Assembly (NCBI GenBank): GCA_037951165.1
Contig: JBBDHG010000014.1
Location: forward strand, 3,931,001 to 3,995,000
Reading direction: 5' to 3'
DNA: 64,000 bases
DNA from: Lophius americanus
Lineage: Eukaryota > Chordata > Actinopteri > Lophiiformes > Lophiidae
A program made the position numbers and the translations under genes. The notes below the pieces were generated by a model. The model had not been told where the DNA came from. It made no database searches and saw nothing but the letters and a program-made list of their open reading frames with translations. This document shows positions 21,761 to 32,599 of the stretch, one piece after another (position 1 is the first letter of the stretch; each line of letters starts with the position of its first letter).

Positions 21761-22954
21761 GTTCTGAAAACGTTGCTTATTACTTTCATAGTGTTCAACA
21801 ATGATGACAGATGGTTGCAAATTCCACATTACTAAGAAAAACCTACAGTGACATTTGCATTTAATCCCACAAAAGCATTTATAATCCTCATAATAAACTT
21901 TTAATTGTCACAAATTTAAACAAGAGGTATTTAATTGTCATTGGGTGGTGATGGGCAGTGAATGTCATAATATTAGTTTCAGAAATTAACTGTGGCCTTG
22001 CTGACTGACTGTCACTTAAGCCAGTTTGTACATTGTAATCATTTATTTAGCCACTAGAGGGTGAAAATTGTGCAAAAAACAAGCAACTACCACCAACACA
22101 GCCCGAATCATTTGAGTTTGAATGCCTTCCTACAGTTTTGAAAATATATATCAAGGTGAATGTGGTTTATTTAAGTACAGTTCCATATCCTGTTTATGTA
22201 AAACTTATTTAGCATTGCTTCATCTTGGTTGGGGGCAGCACTGTACTGTGTGCCATTCTAGTTATTATTTGACCTGAAGTGACAGTTCTGGTATAAACAA
22301 ATGGTTATGATAACTTTATTGTGCTCACAAGTACACTAATAACATGAATTATGTTTATTTGCATGTCTTAAAATTCAATTGTTGCAATGTTCAAAAATAT
22401 GAAATACTCACGACAACTGCTAACGTTAACATCAGGGAAATCCCAAACGTCCCAAACGTATATTACCACTGACAGGAAGTAACCCCGGAGGAATCTTTCA
22501 AACTCAGCATCCAGCCGCAAAAAACGTAAAAAAATCTAAACACCTAGCAGCAGAGGTTCATTGTAAAGCTTTAATATGCATTCAGTTTTCATCTGCTCTC
22601 ACAGCACCAAGCATTTTCAGCAAAGCTGAAAATGCTGTGCAAAGCCTTAAACCAGCTTGAAATTTTACTTTCTTCTGTAATATCTGTATCTGACTCCCAT
22701 ATGGTGCGAGATGGTCAGAAAAAAGGATGGAACCCACACAATCTCTGAGAATGGTTTGCTTTGTGGTCATATGTTGTAGGATAAAAAGGCAGCTTGGGGT
22801 GGCATTTGATAAAAAGCTGCAATTGACATATGCTGGGGAAATTTGAGTCCATTTTAGACCGGGTACTTAGAACTTCTTGACTCATTTCAATAGATGGAAG
22901 TTATATCTTGAAAGTACAAGCAAGCTCATGCAATTATTCCAACTATCAGGTAAC
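21761..22954. other. Unassigned sequence
   Basis: No gene or named repeat. A short hairpin-like pair occurs near 22610-22640 (GCATTTTCAGC with GCTGAAAATGC). Confidence 0.4.
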
Positions 22955-23026
22955 ATTGGTGCCTCACAGCAAGAACCTGGTACCTTCTTGCTGTGAGGCA
23001 ACAGTGCTAACCACAGCACCGCCTTA
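22955..23026. repeat. Head-to-head palindrome of a SINE-like head
   Basis: Arms TGCCTCACAGCAAGAA (22960-22975) and its inverted copy at 22985-23000 are perfect over 16 bp around a 9-nt centre with GGTACC. The right side continues as the reverse complement of the common teleost head (GGCGGTGCTGTGGTTAGCAC), so this is the start of the 5645-type element folded on itself. Confidence 0.85.
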
Positions 23027-23104
23027 TAAATTGTTATAAATTCTAAACAAATATTTTTCGTAGCAAATAACTGTTTGAATGCAGTTTTAAGACCATAAGT
23101 AGAT

Positions 23105-23730
23105 CATCTGATTACTGTAACTCACTTCTCATCGGGATCCCTGATAAAAGTCTTCAAAGACTTCAGTATGTCCAAAACAGTGCTGCAAGGATCCTGATGA
23201 GAGTTCGTAAACACGAACACATCACCCCTATTCTTCATTCCCTTCATTGGCTTCCCATCTCCACCAGGATTGATTATAAGATCTCTCTCCTCACTCACCA
23301 GTGCATCCATGGTAACGCACCCCCCTACCTGAAAGAACTACTCACCCCACTGACCTCGACACGATCCCTCCGTTCTACCCAGTCATACCGCCTCCTCCTT
23401 CCCCGGACTAAGCTCAGCACCATGGGAGATCGGGCCTTCTGTTCTGCTGCCCCTCGTCTGTGGAATGCCCTCCCTGACCATCTGAGGGCTCCACAGACGA
23501 CTGACACATTTAAAAAAGGACTTAAAACTTTCCTTTTTAGCAGAACCTATAACTGTAATTGACATTAATGCTTTTGGTCACGTTTTTGTATAGTTATTAT
23601 TATTATTTATTTATTTATTTATTTTTTATTGATGCTTTTATCTGCTTTTGCCTTGTAGCACTTTGAGATTTGATCCAAATGTAAAGTGCATTATAAATTA
23701 AATGTATTATTATTATTATTATTATCTTTC
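23105..23730 (+). mobile_element. L2-type LINE 3' end, very similar to the 49.7-51.6 kb copy
   Basis: From about 23107 to the (ATT) tail the sequence follows 50980-51595 almost base for base, with few substitutions (for example CTC/CTA at 23128, a C/T near 23170, A/G near 23230). The 121-codon frame at 23197-23562 is open and carries the protein end (HWLPISTRI, GNAPPYLKELL, LKTFLFSRTYN). It lacks the RT core, so it is a 5'-truncated insertion. The high similarity suggests recent activity of this family (inference). Confidence 0.92.
23197..23562 (+). pseudogene. LINE ORF2 C-terminal fragment, open
   Basis: The 121 codons equal the last part of the 573-codon LINE protein at 49715-51436 apart from a Pro-to-Thr-type level of difference at few sites. 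They start inside the block MRVRKHEHITP and end at the natural stop TGA (the other copy uses TAA). Without RT or endonuclease it has no transposition function of its own. The first Met is internal to the parent protein. The minus-strand 60-62-codon frames here are shadows. Confidence 0.9.
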
Positions 23731-25039
23731 AGGCATATTAGAAAAGAAAAAGCCACAGTTGCATTAGATGTTTTTTTGTTTGTTCTTGTTTTGTTTTTTT
23801 GTCAGATATAATTTATATTTATAGTGCAGTTTTGCAGAGGTATATGAGGTCGTTGAGGTTGGAAAAAGTTTATGATACTTTATGATTAGAGTGAAGGTTC
23901 AACGTGTAAAACATCAACTAAAGTTTTTTTGATAATTTTTCAGCACGTCCACATATTAATATGGGGGCTTTTTTTTAATCTTTCTCTTCCATGGGTATTG
24001 TTGAATTACATCTGCTCCCAGGATGGCATGTCCTGTTTTGCTTGTTAATTGTGTTTTGTCAAAGTACCGGAAGCTCTTTCACCAGGGAAAAGCTCACGAG
24101 CATCAGGACCACATCTCCTGTGGCTTAACTGGACATTTTGGTCAAAGATACCATCACCTTTGCAAATGCAGTAAGCTGTAAGAGAGGGAAATATGCTAAC
24201 ATTGACTCTCAACACTGCAGCTGGGAAATATTTCAGTATAATATACGCTCACTGTGTAACAAAATAGACCAAATTCCAGCTACTAGTTGGGAGAATCAGA
24301 TACTTTAATTAATTCTCTGTTTTGTTATTCACGAAGCCTGGCTGATTCTTACCGGAGTCTTTCAACTGTTAAAGGCGGATTGTCACACAGCTTTCTGGCA
24401 ATACAGATGGCATAAGATCATGTTGCTACACATGATCTTATGCCGTCAGTGCTGCGGGTGCAACAGAATAATTTAATAATTTATTTCAATTAATAATTTA
24501 TACTTCCACTGTGGGTTCCCATCATTCATCTTGGTTGATGTTTACATTCTACTCCAGACCAATGAGCACGTTGTTACTATGCCTGTTTGCCAACCAGACG
24601 CACTTGATGATTGTCCTCGATGACTTTTATCATAGCACACCTTCTCGTATGGGATCATTTGAGTGGCAGTCAGGATAGGGGGTGGGCTCACATAGTAGAA
24701 ACTGATTGTGCTTGATTAAGAGGGAGATGGGCTGGGACACAGGCCGACAGATAGAGAGAGAGAGGGCAACGCAGTAGGTGTAATGAGAATTTCACTGGCA
24801 TTTTGTTATTTGTCTGTGTGCCTAAATGTCCAATAAATGAGCTGTCGTGTTGAATACAAGGAGCCAAATGCTAGAAAGCAGGCCGAAAGATAAACATTGG
24901 GTTGCCGTTGAAGCAGGTTAGCTGCCAAGCCCAACAAGAAAAGCCCGTAACTTCTTGAGGTTGCAGTGCCATGGCATTTGAACACAAGTAATCCCATCCA
25001 TGATCTCCCAAAATACAGACAGTTTATTAGATGCCCAAC
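23731..25039. other. Unassigned sequence with a perfect hairpin
   Basis: No gene. The only distinct structure is the hairpin at 24409-24444. (GA) repeats at 24750-24770 are short. Confidence 0.4.
24409..24444. repeat. Perfect 15-bp hairpin
   Basis: GGCATAAGATCATGT (24409-24423) and its exact inverse (24430-24444) flank the 6-nt loop TGCTAC. It could be a small inverted repeat or a transposon scar. No terminator role applies in a vertebrate. Confidence 0.9.
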
Positions 25040-25350
25040 CAGAGAGGAATTTTCTGGATCACTTTTACACTACAGTAAGCAATGTCTATAATGCTGTATT
25101 CCAAGACGCTCTTGGAATCTCTGACTGTGCCAGCACCTGACCCGTACCTCAGTACCTGATTCCTACCAACAGGAAGAAATTAAAGCTATCTCAACCAGTT
25201 GTGAGACGGACTACAACGTATCATCCACTCAGCGAAGAAGGTTATTAGTTGCTGACTGCCGTCTTTCCAGCACCCTGAGGTTGGCAAGAAAGATTGTAAC
25301 AAACCCTTCCACGATGTGTCTGAAATGCTCCCCTCTGGTACAAGGGACTC
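25040..25350 (+). mobile_element. LINE C-terminal remnant (L2/Rex1-like)
   Basis: Plus-strand translation gives LQRIIHSAKKVIS followed by LPSFQ and, downstream, MLPSGTRDSG. These match the C-terminal block of L2/Rex1-type LINE proteins (family pattern LQ..V..A.K.IG..LPSLQ then LPSGRRYR). Frames shift between blocks, so it is dead. Upstream sequence to 25040 is weakly similar and its limit is uncertain. Confidence 0.6.
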
Positions 25351-25359
25351 AGGACCAGA

Positions 25360-25640
25360 ACCTGAAATAGGACGCATAGCTGGAGGTGGCAGGGTTGAAT
25401 ATGTTAAGTTTTCTTTGGGAGGGATTAGCATGGGAAGGATTTGAATCAAACACATCAGAGGGATAACAAATAGACATCTTGGAGACAAAGTCAGAGAGGC
25501 CAGATTGAGGATACAAGGGATGGAGTTGCTAGGCAGGAGAAATAGGGGGCAACAAAAGAGGAGATTTCTGAATTTGGTGGGAGAGGACATACAACTTGTT
25601 TGTGTGACAGAGGAAGGTACAGAGAACAGGGGCCCCACTG
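25360..25640 (+). mobile_element. RTE-type LINE C-terminus
   Basis: Plus-strand reading gives LGDKVREARLR (about 25478-25510) and then QGMELLGRRNRGQQKRRFLN and VGEDIQLVCVTEEGTENR (25515-25625). These match the C-terminal tail of RTE-type proteins (family pattern MELPGRRKRGRPKRRF and VKEDM.VVGV.EEDAEDR). Between REARLR and GMELLG the family has about 20 more residues, so there is a small internal deletion. The 150-codon minus-strand frame here is a shadow. This piece immediately precedes the Rex1-type element. Confidence 0.8.
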
Positions 25641-26067
25641 GCGCCCGTCCTGTGTGGTCGCCTGTTGCAGCAGCCCCGCCCCTTGAGTATTTTTTTTTAG
25701 TTACTTGTCTTTTTTCGTTTACTTGTCTTTATACTTTTTTTTCTAAGTGTGCTTTTAAACACAACCCTCGAGACATGGAGAGAAGAGCCGCTGTTTTTGC
25801 GCTGTTCTGCCTGCTTTTCTCAAGTTTGTGTCCGTCTCCGGGGACTTCGTACTCAGCTACGCGCCTATAGTTTACAGTAGGGATCAGCTGTTAGCGCTAC
25901 GTAGCACCGCGGTGATGCCGAGGAGAGGCCCGAGGTTTCCCCCGAACTGAAGAGGAGTAGAAGGGGGATATGCTACAGACCCGTCGTCCCATCCGTAGTC
26001 ATGGGGAACGTGAGATCTCTCCCCAATAAGATGGACGAGTTAGCGGCGCTCACGTGGCACCAGCTTC

Positions 26068-26787
26068 ATGGTGTTGACGGAAACATGGCTGACCACGCTG
26101 ACTCCGGACGGCTACAAGCTAATGAGAGCGGACAGTACAGCGGGAAGCGGTAAGAGGAAAGGAGGAGGGCTGGCAGTGTTTGTGGATGATAGATGGTGTA
26201 AACCTGGGCACATCACTATTAAAGAGCAACACTGCTGTAAAGACATCGAGCTGTTAGACGTTAGCATGAGGCCGAACTATCTACCGCGGGAGTTCTCGCA
26301 TGTTATCGCGATAGCAGCGTACATTCCCCCCTCTGCCAACGGCGACGCTGCCTTTGACGTCATCAACTCGGAGACTAGCAGGCTGCAGACACAGCACCCA
26401 TAGGCTCTCCTCCTGATCTCTGGGGACTTCAACCATGCTCCCCCATCCTCCAGACTGCCCACTTTCACACAGTATGTCACATGCTGTACCAGAGACAACA
26501 GGACACGGGACTTGTTTTATGCCAACACCAAGGAAGCATACACCTCATCACACCTCCCTCCCCTGGGAAGATCAGACCACAATCTGGTTCGTCTCCAGCC
26601 AGTGTACAAACCCATCGTACACAGGCAACCAGCAGTGACCCGCACAGTGTGGAAATGGTCCCAAGAGACTGAAGAGGCTCTGAAGGACTGTTTTGACACA
26701 ACTCTGTGGGAGGAGTTCTGTGACTCTCACGGGGAGGACATCGACAACCTTACAGATTCCATCACAGACTATATTAAATTCTGTTAG
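26068..26787 (+). pseudogene. LINE endonuclease domain (frameshifted, interrupted)
   Basis: One frame runs from 26068 to 26787, with TAG at 26401-26403 and TAG at 26785-26787. It carries the apurinic-type endonuclease: TETWLTTLTPDGYKLMRADS, GKRKGGGLAVFVDDRWC, IAAYIPPSANGD, ISGDFNHAP (conserved Asp/Asn) and LGRSDHNLV (SDH motif). The true N-terminus (GNVRSLPNKMDELAALT, 26005-26055) is in another frame, so a frameshift lies near 26060. This domain would nick target DNA for target-primed reverse transcription. The internal stop means the copy is inactive. Confidence 0.85.
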
Positions 26788-26853
26788 GAGAACACCGTAC
26801 CCACCAAGACTGTACGGTGTTTCTCAAACAACAAACCCTGGATTAGTCCAGAC

Positions 26854-27078
26854 ATGAAGGTCCTACTGAAGGAGAAGAAGAGGACCTTTAGGTCAGGTAA
26901 CAAGGAAGAGCTGAAGGTCGTGCAGAAGGAACTGTGGAGGAAGATCAGAGAGGGGAAAAACTCCTACAGGAAGAAGATGGAGGACCAGCTGCAGCAAAAA
27001 AAACACCAGTGGTGTTTGGAGAACCCTGAAAACCATCTCAGGCTGAGGAGTCTTTTGGAGTGCAGGGAGCACTCCTGA
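26854..27078 (+). pseudogene. LINE linker, basic coiled region, with deletion junction
   Basis: In the same frame as the endonuclease, 74 codons read as a Lys/Glu-rich helix (LKEKKRTFRSGNKEELK, LWRKIREGKNSYRKKMEDQL, then QQKKHQWC). Family members continue into the reverse transcriptase. Here it goes straight into the LRLRS of the C-terminal block at about 27040-27060, out of frame with the rest of that block (27060-27263). The junction therefore marks the internal deletion. Confidence 0.8.
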
Positions 27079-27335
27079 AGACTTTCTATGACTCTGAAGT
27101 GGCATCGGCCTTCTTTTATGGAGTGGTCTGCTGGGGCAGCAGCATCTACGCTGCTGACAGGAGGAAACTGGACAAACTGATCAGGAAGGCCAGTTCGGTC
27201 CTGGGATGTCCTCTGGACCTCTGGTCCTCTGGTGCAGGAGGGGGGATGCTCTTGCTGCTGTAACACTGCAATTTCCCCATTGTGGGACTAATAAAGGTTT
27301 ATCTTATCTTATCTTATCTTATCTTAGGGCAAGAT

Positions 27336-28689
27336 GGAAACAGATCATCAACTGTTGTGAACCCTATATGAAACACCTGAAAGAGGATACTAATGGCTTC
27401 ATTCTATTTAGGGTTTTCCGATGTACATTTTTTATCAGAGCACAATGAATCCCTGGGTATGTTGAATAACTTTTGGTGCACAAAGTTTTTCGTGGTCACA
27501 TGAGCTGGTTTGAGCCTTTAAAGAACTAAAAGCACATAAGGAGGGGAAAAAAACAGATTTGGCACTAACTATCTTCTGACCCGAAGCAGGCACCTTCTGT
27601 TTCCACACATACAGCCCAACTGGCTCTTGACAGCAGCTGTTCCAGCAAGTTGATCTGATTTGTATTTATCGTAAGTTCTCACAAGGTATTAAATCTTTAA
27701 CACTTTCTGACTTAATAATTTTTTTCTTGCTTATTTCTTCGATTTTTTTTTTTTTTGTTTAATTTCATTAAAAGCAGAGACTTGATCCAGTACTTTGTCT
27801 TTGTTTAATATGACATCTGTGTCACTCTAATACACAGTCCATAGCTTAGATAGAGTTCTACCGTCCCTTCTCCTAAGCCTACCCAACTACTATTGAGGAG
27901 ACACATTTGCAACTTTTTACACACTGACAAACAAATACTTCGCAACTCTCTTTTAGCCAGTGGCGTAAGATAGGGATATGTTTCATTGCTAGACCTTCAT
28001 CAGGCAAAAGAATATGTTTACTCACAAACATTTAGAGGCTATATTTCACTTGCAGGATTTGAACTTAACTTTTATAGTTTTCAGAGAGCTTGTGCACTGA
28101 CTAATCCAAACACTATTACAACCTTCTCCACTTATCTGGATGTAGAACCGCCACCAAGAGCACACTGGCTGGTGCACTGAGAGTTACTGGGATGATGTAT
28201 TCCATACCCATTGCTGAGATGGGTAAGAAAACACAAAGATGCCATTAACAAAAAATGTGTTGTAACGAGTAAACTTTAAAAAATGCAAAATAAGGTACTG
28301 TATATTTTTCTGAGCAAAGGAAGAAATAAATCAATCGATTAAATAGGTAAACTAAGTCAAAATAGATGGAAATTCAAACAAATCAGAAGAACAACATGAA
28401 TAAGCCACCAAGGAAAACAAAGTCATGAAGAGAACACATGGATTACTCTTGAGATTCAGCAGGAAAACACAGCTGAGCCTAACAGAGGAAAACACACTAA
28501 CTGACAAAGGACAGCAGAGATGACCAGACTTGAATACACAGAGTAATGAGATACGGTTGCCAAGAAGGACAATAAGCAATGGGTGAGACAAGTAGACAAT
28601 ACTTGAAACTGCTGCCCTCGCGACCAGGACCCGTATAAGCAGAGGATAATGAAACAAAACAAAGTAGACAATAAGTGTGAAGGGAGACT
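27336..28689. other. Unassigned sequence
   Basis: No gene or repeat recognised; T-rich run near 27740-27770. Confidence 0.4.
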
Positions 28690-29075
28690 ATATCTTTGTC
28701 TGAAAAATAGTGTTTTTCGTGATAAATCTCCCCTTTGTGAGTAAAATATGAACTATCAGAGTAAAATATAATATACACGAGATGGATCCGCTCCCTCATA
28801 TGCAAAACTAGAATTGGACTAAATCGGCCAAAGATTAAGAAATTAAGTCCCCAAAACGTTTGAAGATAAAGCATGCCCTTGTGTCAGAAATATGCTGATC
28901 TTTCCCAAAATCAATCCAGTTCTTCATCGCATTAATGTCTATGGGGGTATGAATTTTGACAATTATCCATGTAATGGTTTTTGAGTTACCATATTAAAAC
29001 AAAGGATCTGCAGCGGTGGGTGAGGATTCCATAATCTTAACTTTAATCCCTGATTTTGGGAATATAACAACAGAG
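28690..29075 (+). repeat. Family A repeat, module and tail
   Basis: GTGAGTAAAATATGAACTATCAGAG, AGATGGATCCGCTCCCTCATATGC, GGACTAAATCGGCCAAAG, GAAGATAAAGC, GTGTCAGAAATATGC, TTCCCAAAATCAATCCAG, GTCTATGGGGG, TTTTTGAGTTACC, GATTCCATAATC and AATCCCTGATTTTGGGAATATAAC lie in that order. It shows one complete module and tail, useful for a consensus. Confidence 0.8.
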
Positions 29076-29959
29076 CCACATACATGGATGGAGAGAAAAT
29101 GTAGAATAAGTTCAAACACAGTATACCGTATATAGGTAATGAAAGAGAAATATATCACAAGGAAAGAAACGGACAGAATGTGTAAAGCAAGATGTACAAC
29201 ATTAGGAATAAACTTTCAAATTAAAATGGGAAACAAACCCAGAACAATCACAATAAAGCTTCAAAGTAAACATCAAATGTCGCTATAATACAAGAATGGA
29301 ACAAAAAAACTATTTGTGCTATGCTTATGCCTTAGAATTATGTCAGAGGCATTGCTATGTTTGAAAATATGAGGTATAGATTCAAAAACAAGCTGATTCA
29401 AGAATCTCAGAACAAGCTGGTTCCAGTTTGTCATCAGCCATTGATTTCTGTGCATCAATATGGCAGAGCACATCATCTGCAATCTTGCTTAAGAAATGAT
29501 AGAGAGGTGATAAGATAAAGCATTGCTTCAATCAGCCCTTGGCAACAAAACTCTGACTGCTGAATAAACAGTCAACCAGATGCAAGTAAAATGATTGTCA
29601 AATAGAAAGCGTATTTCATATTTATTAGTGATGTAATTTGGATTAAAAAGCAATTTGTAATGGAATGCAGATAATAATAGTTGTATCAGTATTCCTTTTT
29701 TGTATAAAGGCAAGCGAATGACAAGGCCCTGATGCACCTGATCAGAGCCTTTGTTCCTGTTATAACATATGGTAGGAACATTTGTTTATAATGTCATATA
29801 CATTACCATTAATACACTGTAGCAATAACAGTTAATTTCCAGTTGTTGTCCCCAGCCAGCCTACAAAGAATCATTTTTCTCTGGTCCGTTTCATATCCTT
29901 AAGTCAACTAAGTTGTTCTTTGGTTTTCGTCATCCAGGTAGCGGCAACTGTAGTGAAAC
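29076..29959. other. Unassigned sequence
   Basis: Nothing recognised; several short open frames without motifs. Confidence 0.4.
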
Positions 29960-30100
29960 CAACTGTGCAAAGATTAAATTGTGCAAAGATTGAACTGAAC
30001 TGGATTATATGTTATAAGTATAACATATAATACTTGACAATCTTGATTTAGATTGACTTCCCACACGACCCAATCCAGTTTGATCTTTGCACAGTTTGCA
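29960..30100. repeat. Long imperfect inverted repeat (about 140 bp)
   Basis: The left side, with AACTGTGCAAAGAT and AACTGGATT (29961-30006), pairs with the right side AATCCAGTTTGATCTTTGCA at 30072-30091 and on to 30096. The interior has a perfect palindrome TTATATGTTAT-AAGT-ATAACATATAA (30005-30030). The word TGTGCAAAGAT occurs twice on the left. It resembles a small fold-back transposon (inference). Confidence 0.75.
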
Positions 30101-30814
30101 ACTTTAAAAACATTTTTTGCCACGTCAAACATTGGAACATTTTTACTTTCATTTTCCACCATCACTTTTCAAGCGTTTATGCCTGCAGGAATTAAAGAAT
30201 TTGGAGGATCAATGTTCTGTTTTATTGGTAGTAATGGGCAGCTCCTATTTGATTACGATTATGGACCAAAATCTTCTTATTAGGGCTCTAAATCTACTTA
30301 GTTAGGTTTAAGCAACAATTGCATTAAGTGATCTTACAGAGGTTAACATAAAGAAATAATTTTGAACGGGTGAAAGGTGAATTACGGTTTCACAGGGGAC
30401 ACAAATATCCGGGTTAAGTGTCCTTTCTTTATTTAACCCATCCATCCACCAAACTAATATACTCCATATACAGATATTTATAGTTGTTATAGCATACTTA
30501 TATTGTACTGTATTATATTGACATGTTTTTCTCTGTGGCACTAAGACTTTGTTTTTTCATATACCATTAATTGAGACCAGGCTTAATAAAAAGATCTGGA
30601 TCGGTTAGTTACCGCTAAAAATATGATTTCTGAAACTTTTTTTGCCTTTATTGGACTATTGTCATTTGTTAGTTATGACTATTTATTTATTTGTTATGTA
30701 CCTGAACAATACTTAAAAGAAGTTGGACACGTTTTTTATTGTGCGTTCTGTACGTTGTTGCTAGCAACAGTCTCTCTACATCAGCTGACTCTCACATTGT
30801 TTGGTGTTTGTTTA
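30101..30814. other. Unassigned AT-rich sequence
   Basis: No gene or repeat recognised. Confidence 0.4.
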
Positions 30815-31268
30815 TAAATTTCTCCTTGGGCTGCTTCCTGTTTATCTTTTAAAATCATCTGTAAAAGAGAAGAATTATGAGTTTGTCCCCAGAGTCAAAA
30901 CCGAGTTTGGCTGCTCCCTCTCCCTGGAATAATTTACAGAAGCTACTGAAACTCTCAGAACTCGTTACTTTGGGGGAGTTTATATTCATCATGGGGGATC
31001 GTGAAAATATTGCGCTTTGTCAATGTAGTTATTTCTAAAATCCCAATGTAATCCTTTTGATTAATAATTTGTATTGGCTCATTGTATATCCTTTGTATTC
31101 GCTCATTTTAGCGTATGAAAGTTGTTCATCCATATCTAGGTATGTATTATATTGTGTCTATCTAATTCTTGTCCCAATTTTTGTGCTGCTCTCTTGGCCA
31201 TGTCCCTCTTAGAAAAGTTGTTTTTTAATGTCAGTGAGGTTTTTACCTGGTTAAAAATAAATAACATG
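30815..31268 (+). mobile_element. L2-like LINE 3' end, different family
   Basis: AAPSPWNNLQKLLKLSELVTL (about 30910-30970) matches the last protein block of an L2-like LINE. It is followed by 3' untranslated sequence with CTTGGCCATGTCCCTCTTAG, TGTCAGTGAGGTTTTTACCTGG and TTAAAAATAAATAAC, a 3' tail that I know from other fish LINE copies. It differs from the copy at 49.7 kb, whose tail is (ATT)n. The copy is diverged and truncated. Confidence 0.7.
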
Positions 31269-32284
31269 GTTGCAATGCAGCACTACAAAATTTAATAAGA
31301 AATGCATTGCCCTTGGTAGCATATTGACAACTTGTGACCTATTCAGAACTTGATTCCATAACAAGTTAACTTCATTGTCATTCATCAAATGGACCTCTTT
31401 TTGTCTCGCCTGTCTATGCAATCTTTCTTTTTTTCTTCAATCCTTTCTTCTTAAGGATTGTAATTCAAATTGGAAAGTTCATTATCATGAGAATAATCAT
31501 AATCATTCAGAAAGTGAGCAATGGGCAAAGTGAAGATGAATACTTCAGCCATGAATATCAAATGATAGGTAATTAAGAATACATGAGGTTTATTACCATG
31601 GTACTTACACCTGAGCAGAGATCTCAAATACTGTCGAGGACATTACAGACAGAAAGAAGGAGAGGGACTGAGTCCGAGAGCAAATAGAACAGAGATGTGA
31701 ATGATGGCTATTCTCTAAATCAGTCTTTTGGGCTGATACACTGACATTTGATTAAGTCTGACCTAGATCTGAGATGAAGTCCTACTCTCTTACATGCATT
31801 TCAGTGATTATTCCGACTTAATAAGGTTGTTGCTTTAGCTTAGGGCTGGATGTAGGATTTGAAAATGATGAAGAGTTGGTCTGATGCATGAAAAAAAAAA
31901 GTTTTATAATATTTAGAAATCGTTCATCCATCTCACACAAGGCACTCTTTATGTATAATATAGAAATCGTACGAATGAAATGAATCAAATTTTTCTGAGT
32001 AATTATAGATAATAAATTATAAAGAGCACTGAGAGAGGACAAATCTTTCTCCAACAATACCCTAGGTTAAGGTGAAATTCCTGCAGATTTCTTCATTAAT
32101 ATCTGAGTTATTGTCAGCCTAAATATTGACCACTCCAACAAACTTTCTGAGTATCTCTCAAATACTCTGTAACCGGTTGCCAATTGCGGCATGAAACTGA
32201 GCCCCCAGCTCCACCCATTTAGAAACATCAAAGGAATCAAAGGAACAAAAACAGCAATAGCCACTTTTTGACATTGCCACTACT
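31269..32284. other. Unassigned AT-rich sequence
   Basis: No recognisable feature. Confidence 0.4.
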
Positions 32285-32520
32285 CCAAACAGCTTATTAC
32301 CTTCCGCCAAGGTTATGTTTTCACTCCTGTGCGCTTTTCTGTTTGTTTGTTTGTTAGTTTTTCTGTTTGTTTGTCTGGTGGTTTCTGAGCAGGATTACAG
32401 GAAAAACGATAAGATGGATTTCTATGAAATTTTATGCAGATGTAGATTTTGACAGAGTCTACAGGTGATTCAATCTTGTTGACATTATGATTTTCGTAGC
32501 GTTTAAAATTAAGGAAATAA
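32285..32520. repeat. Teleost repeat fragment with CCGCCAAGG start
   Basis: ACCTTCCGCCAAGGTTATGTTTTCACTCC, then a run of TTTGTTTG units, CAGGATTACAGGAAAAACGAT and GATGGATTTCTATGAAATTTTATG match in order a repeat common in fish, and known from sharks. I cannot name the family, so this is a medium-confidence visual match. Confidence 0.5.
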
Positions 32521-32599
32521 AACAACAAGCCGTTTGGAATAGTAACATAACAATCTGGCTATTGCTTCTTCTGATCCTTCCTTTCCTCTGATCTTTCTT

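Larger units (their letters stand above)
25645..27335 (+). mobile_element. Internally deleted L2/Rex1-type LINE with (ATCTT)n tail
   Basis: The 5' region (25645-26020) is GC-rich untranslated sequence. The endonuclease follows (26020-26790), then a basic linker (26854-27040). At about 27045 the sequence jumps to the protein end (GVQGALLKTFYDSEVASAFF, then DRRKLDKLIRKASSVLGCPL), and the 3' end reads GCAATTTCCCCATTGTGGGAC, TAATAAAGG and a run of ATCTT. The complete reverse transcriptase of family members should sit between the linker and the end, so roughly the RT core is missing. It thus resembles a non-autonomous derivative, or simply a deleted copy. The endonuclease frame also has a frameshift and stops. 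Confidence 0.85.

Noticed and set aside
25186..25638. 150-codon minus-strand frame
   Set aside because: Antisense of the RTE C-terminus (GMELLGRRNRGQQKRRF) on the plus strand.
26068..26403. Intact endonuclease gene
   Set aside because: N-terminal block is out of frame and there are stops at 26401 and 26785; a broken LINE domain.
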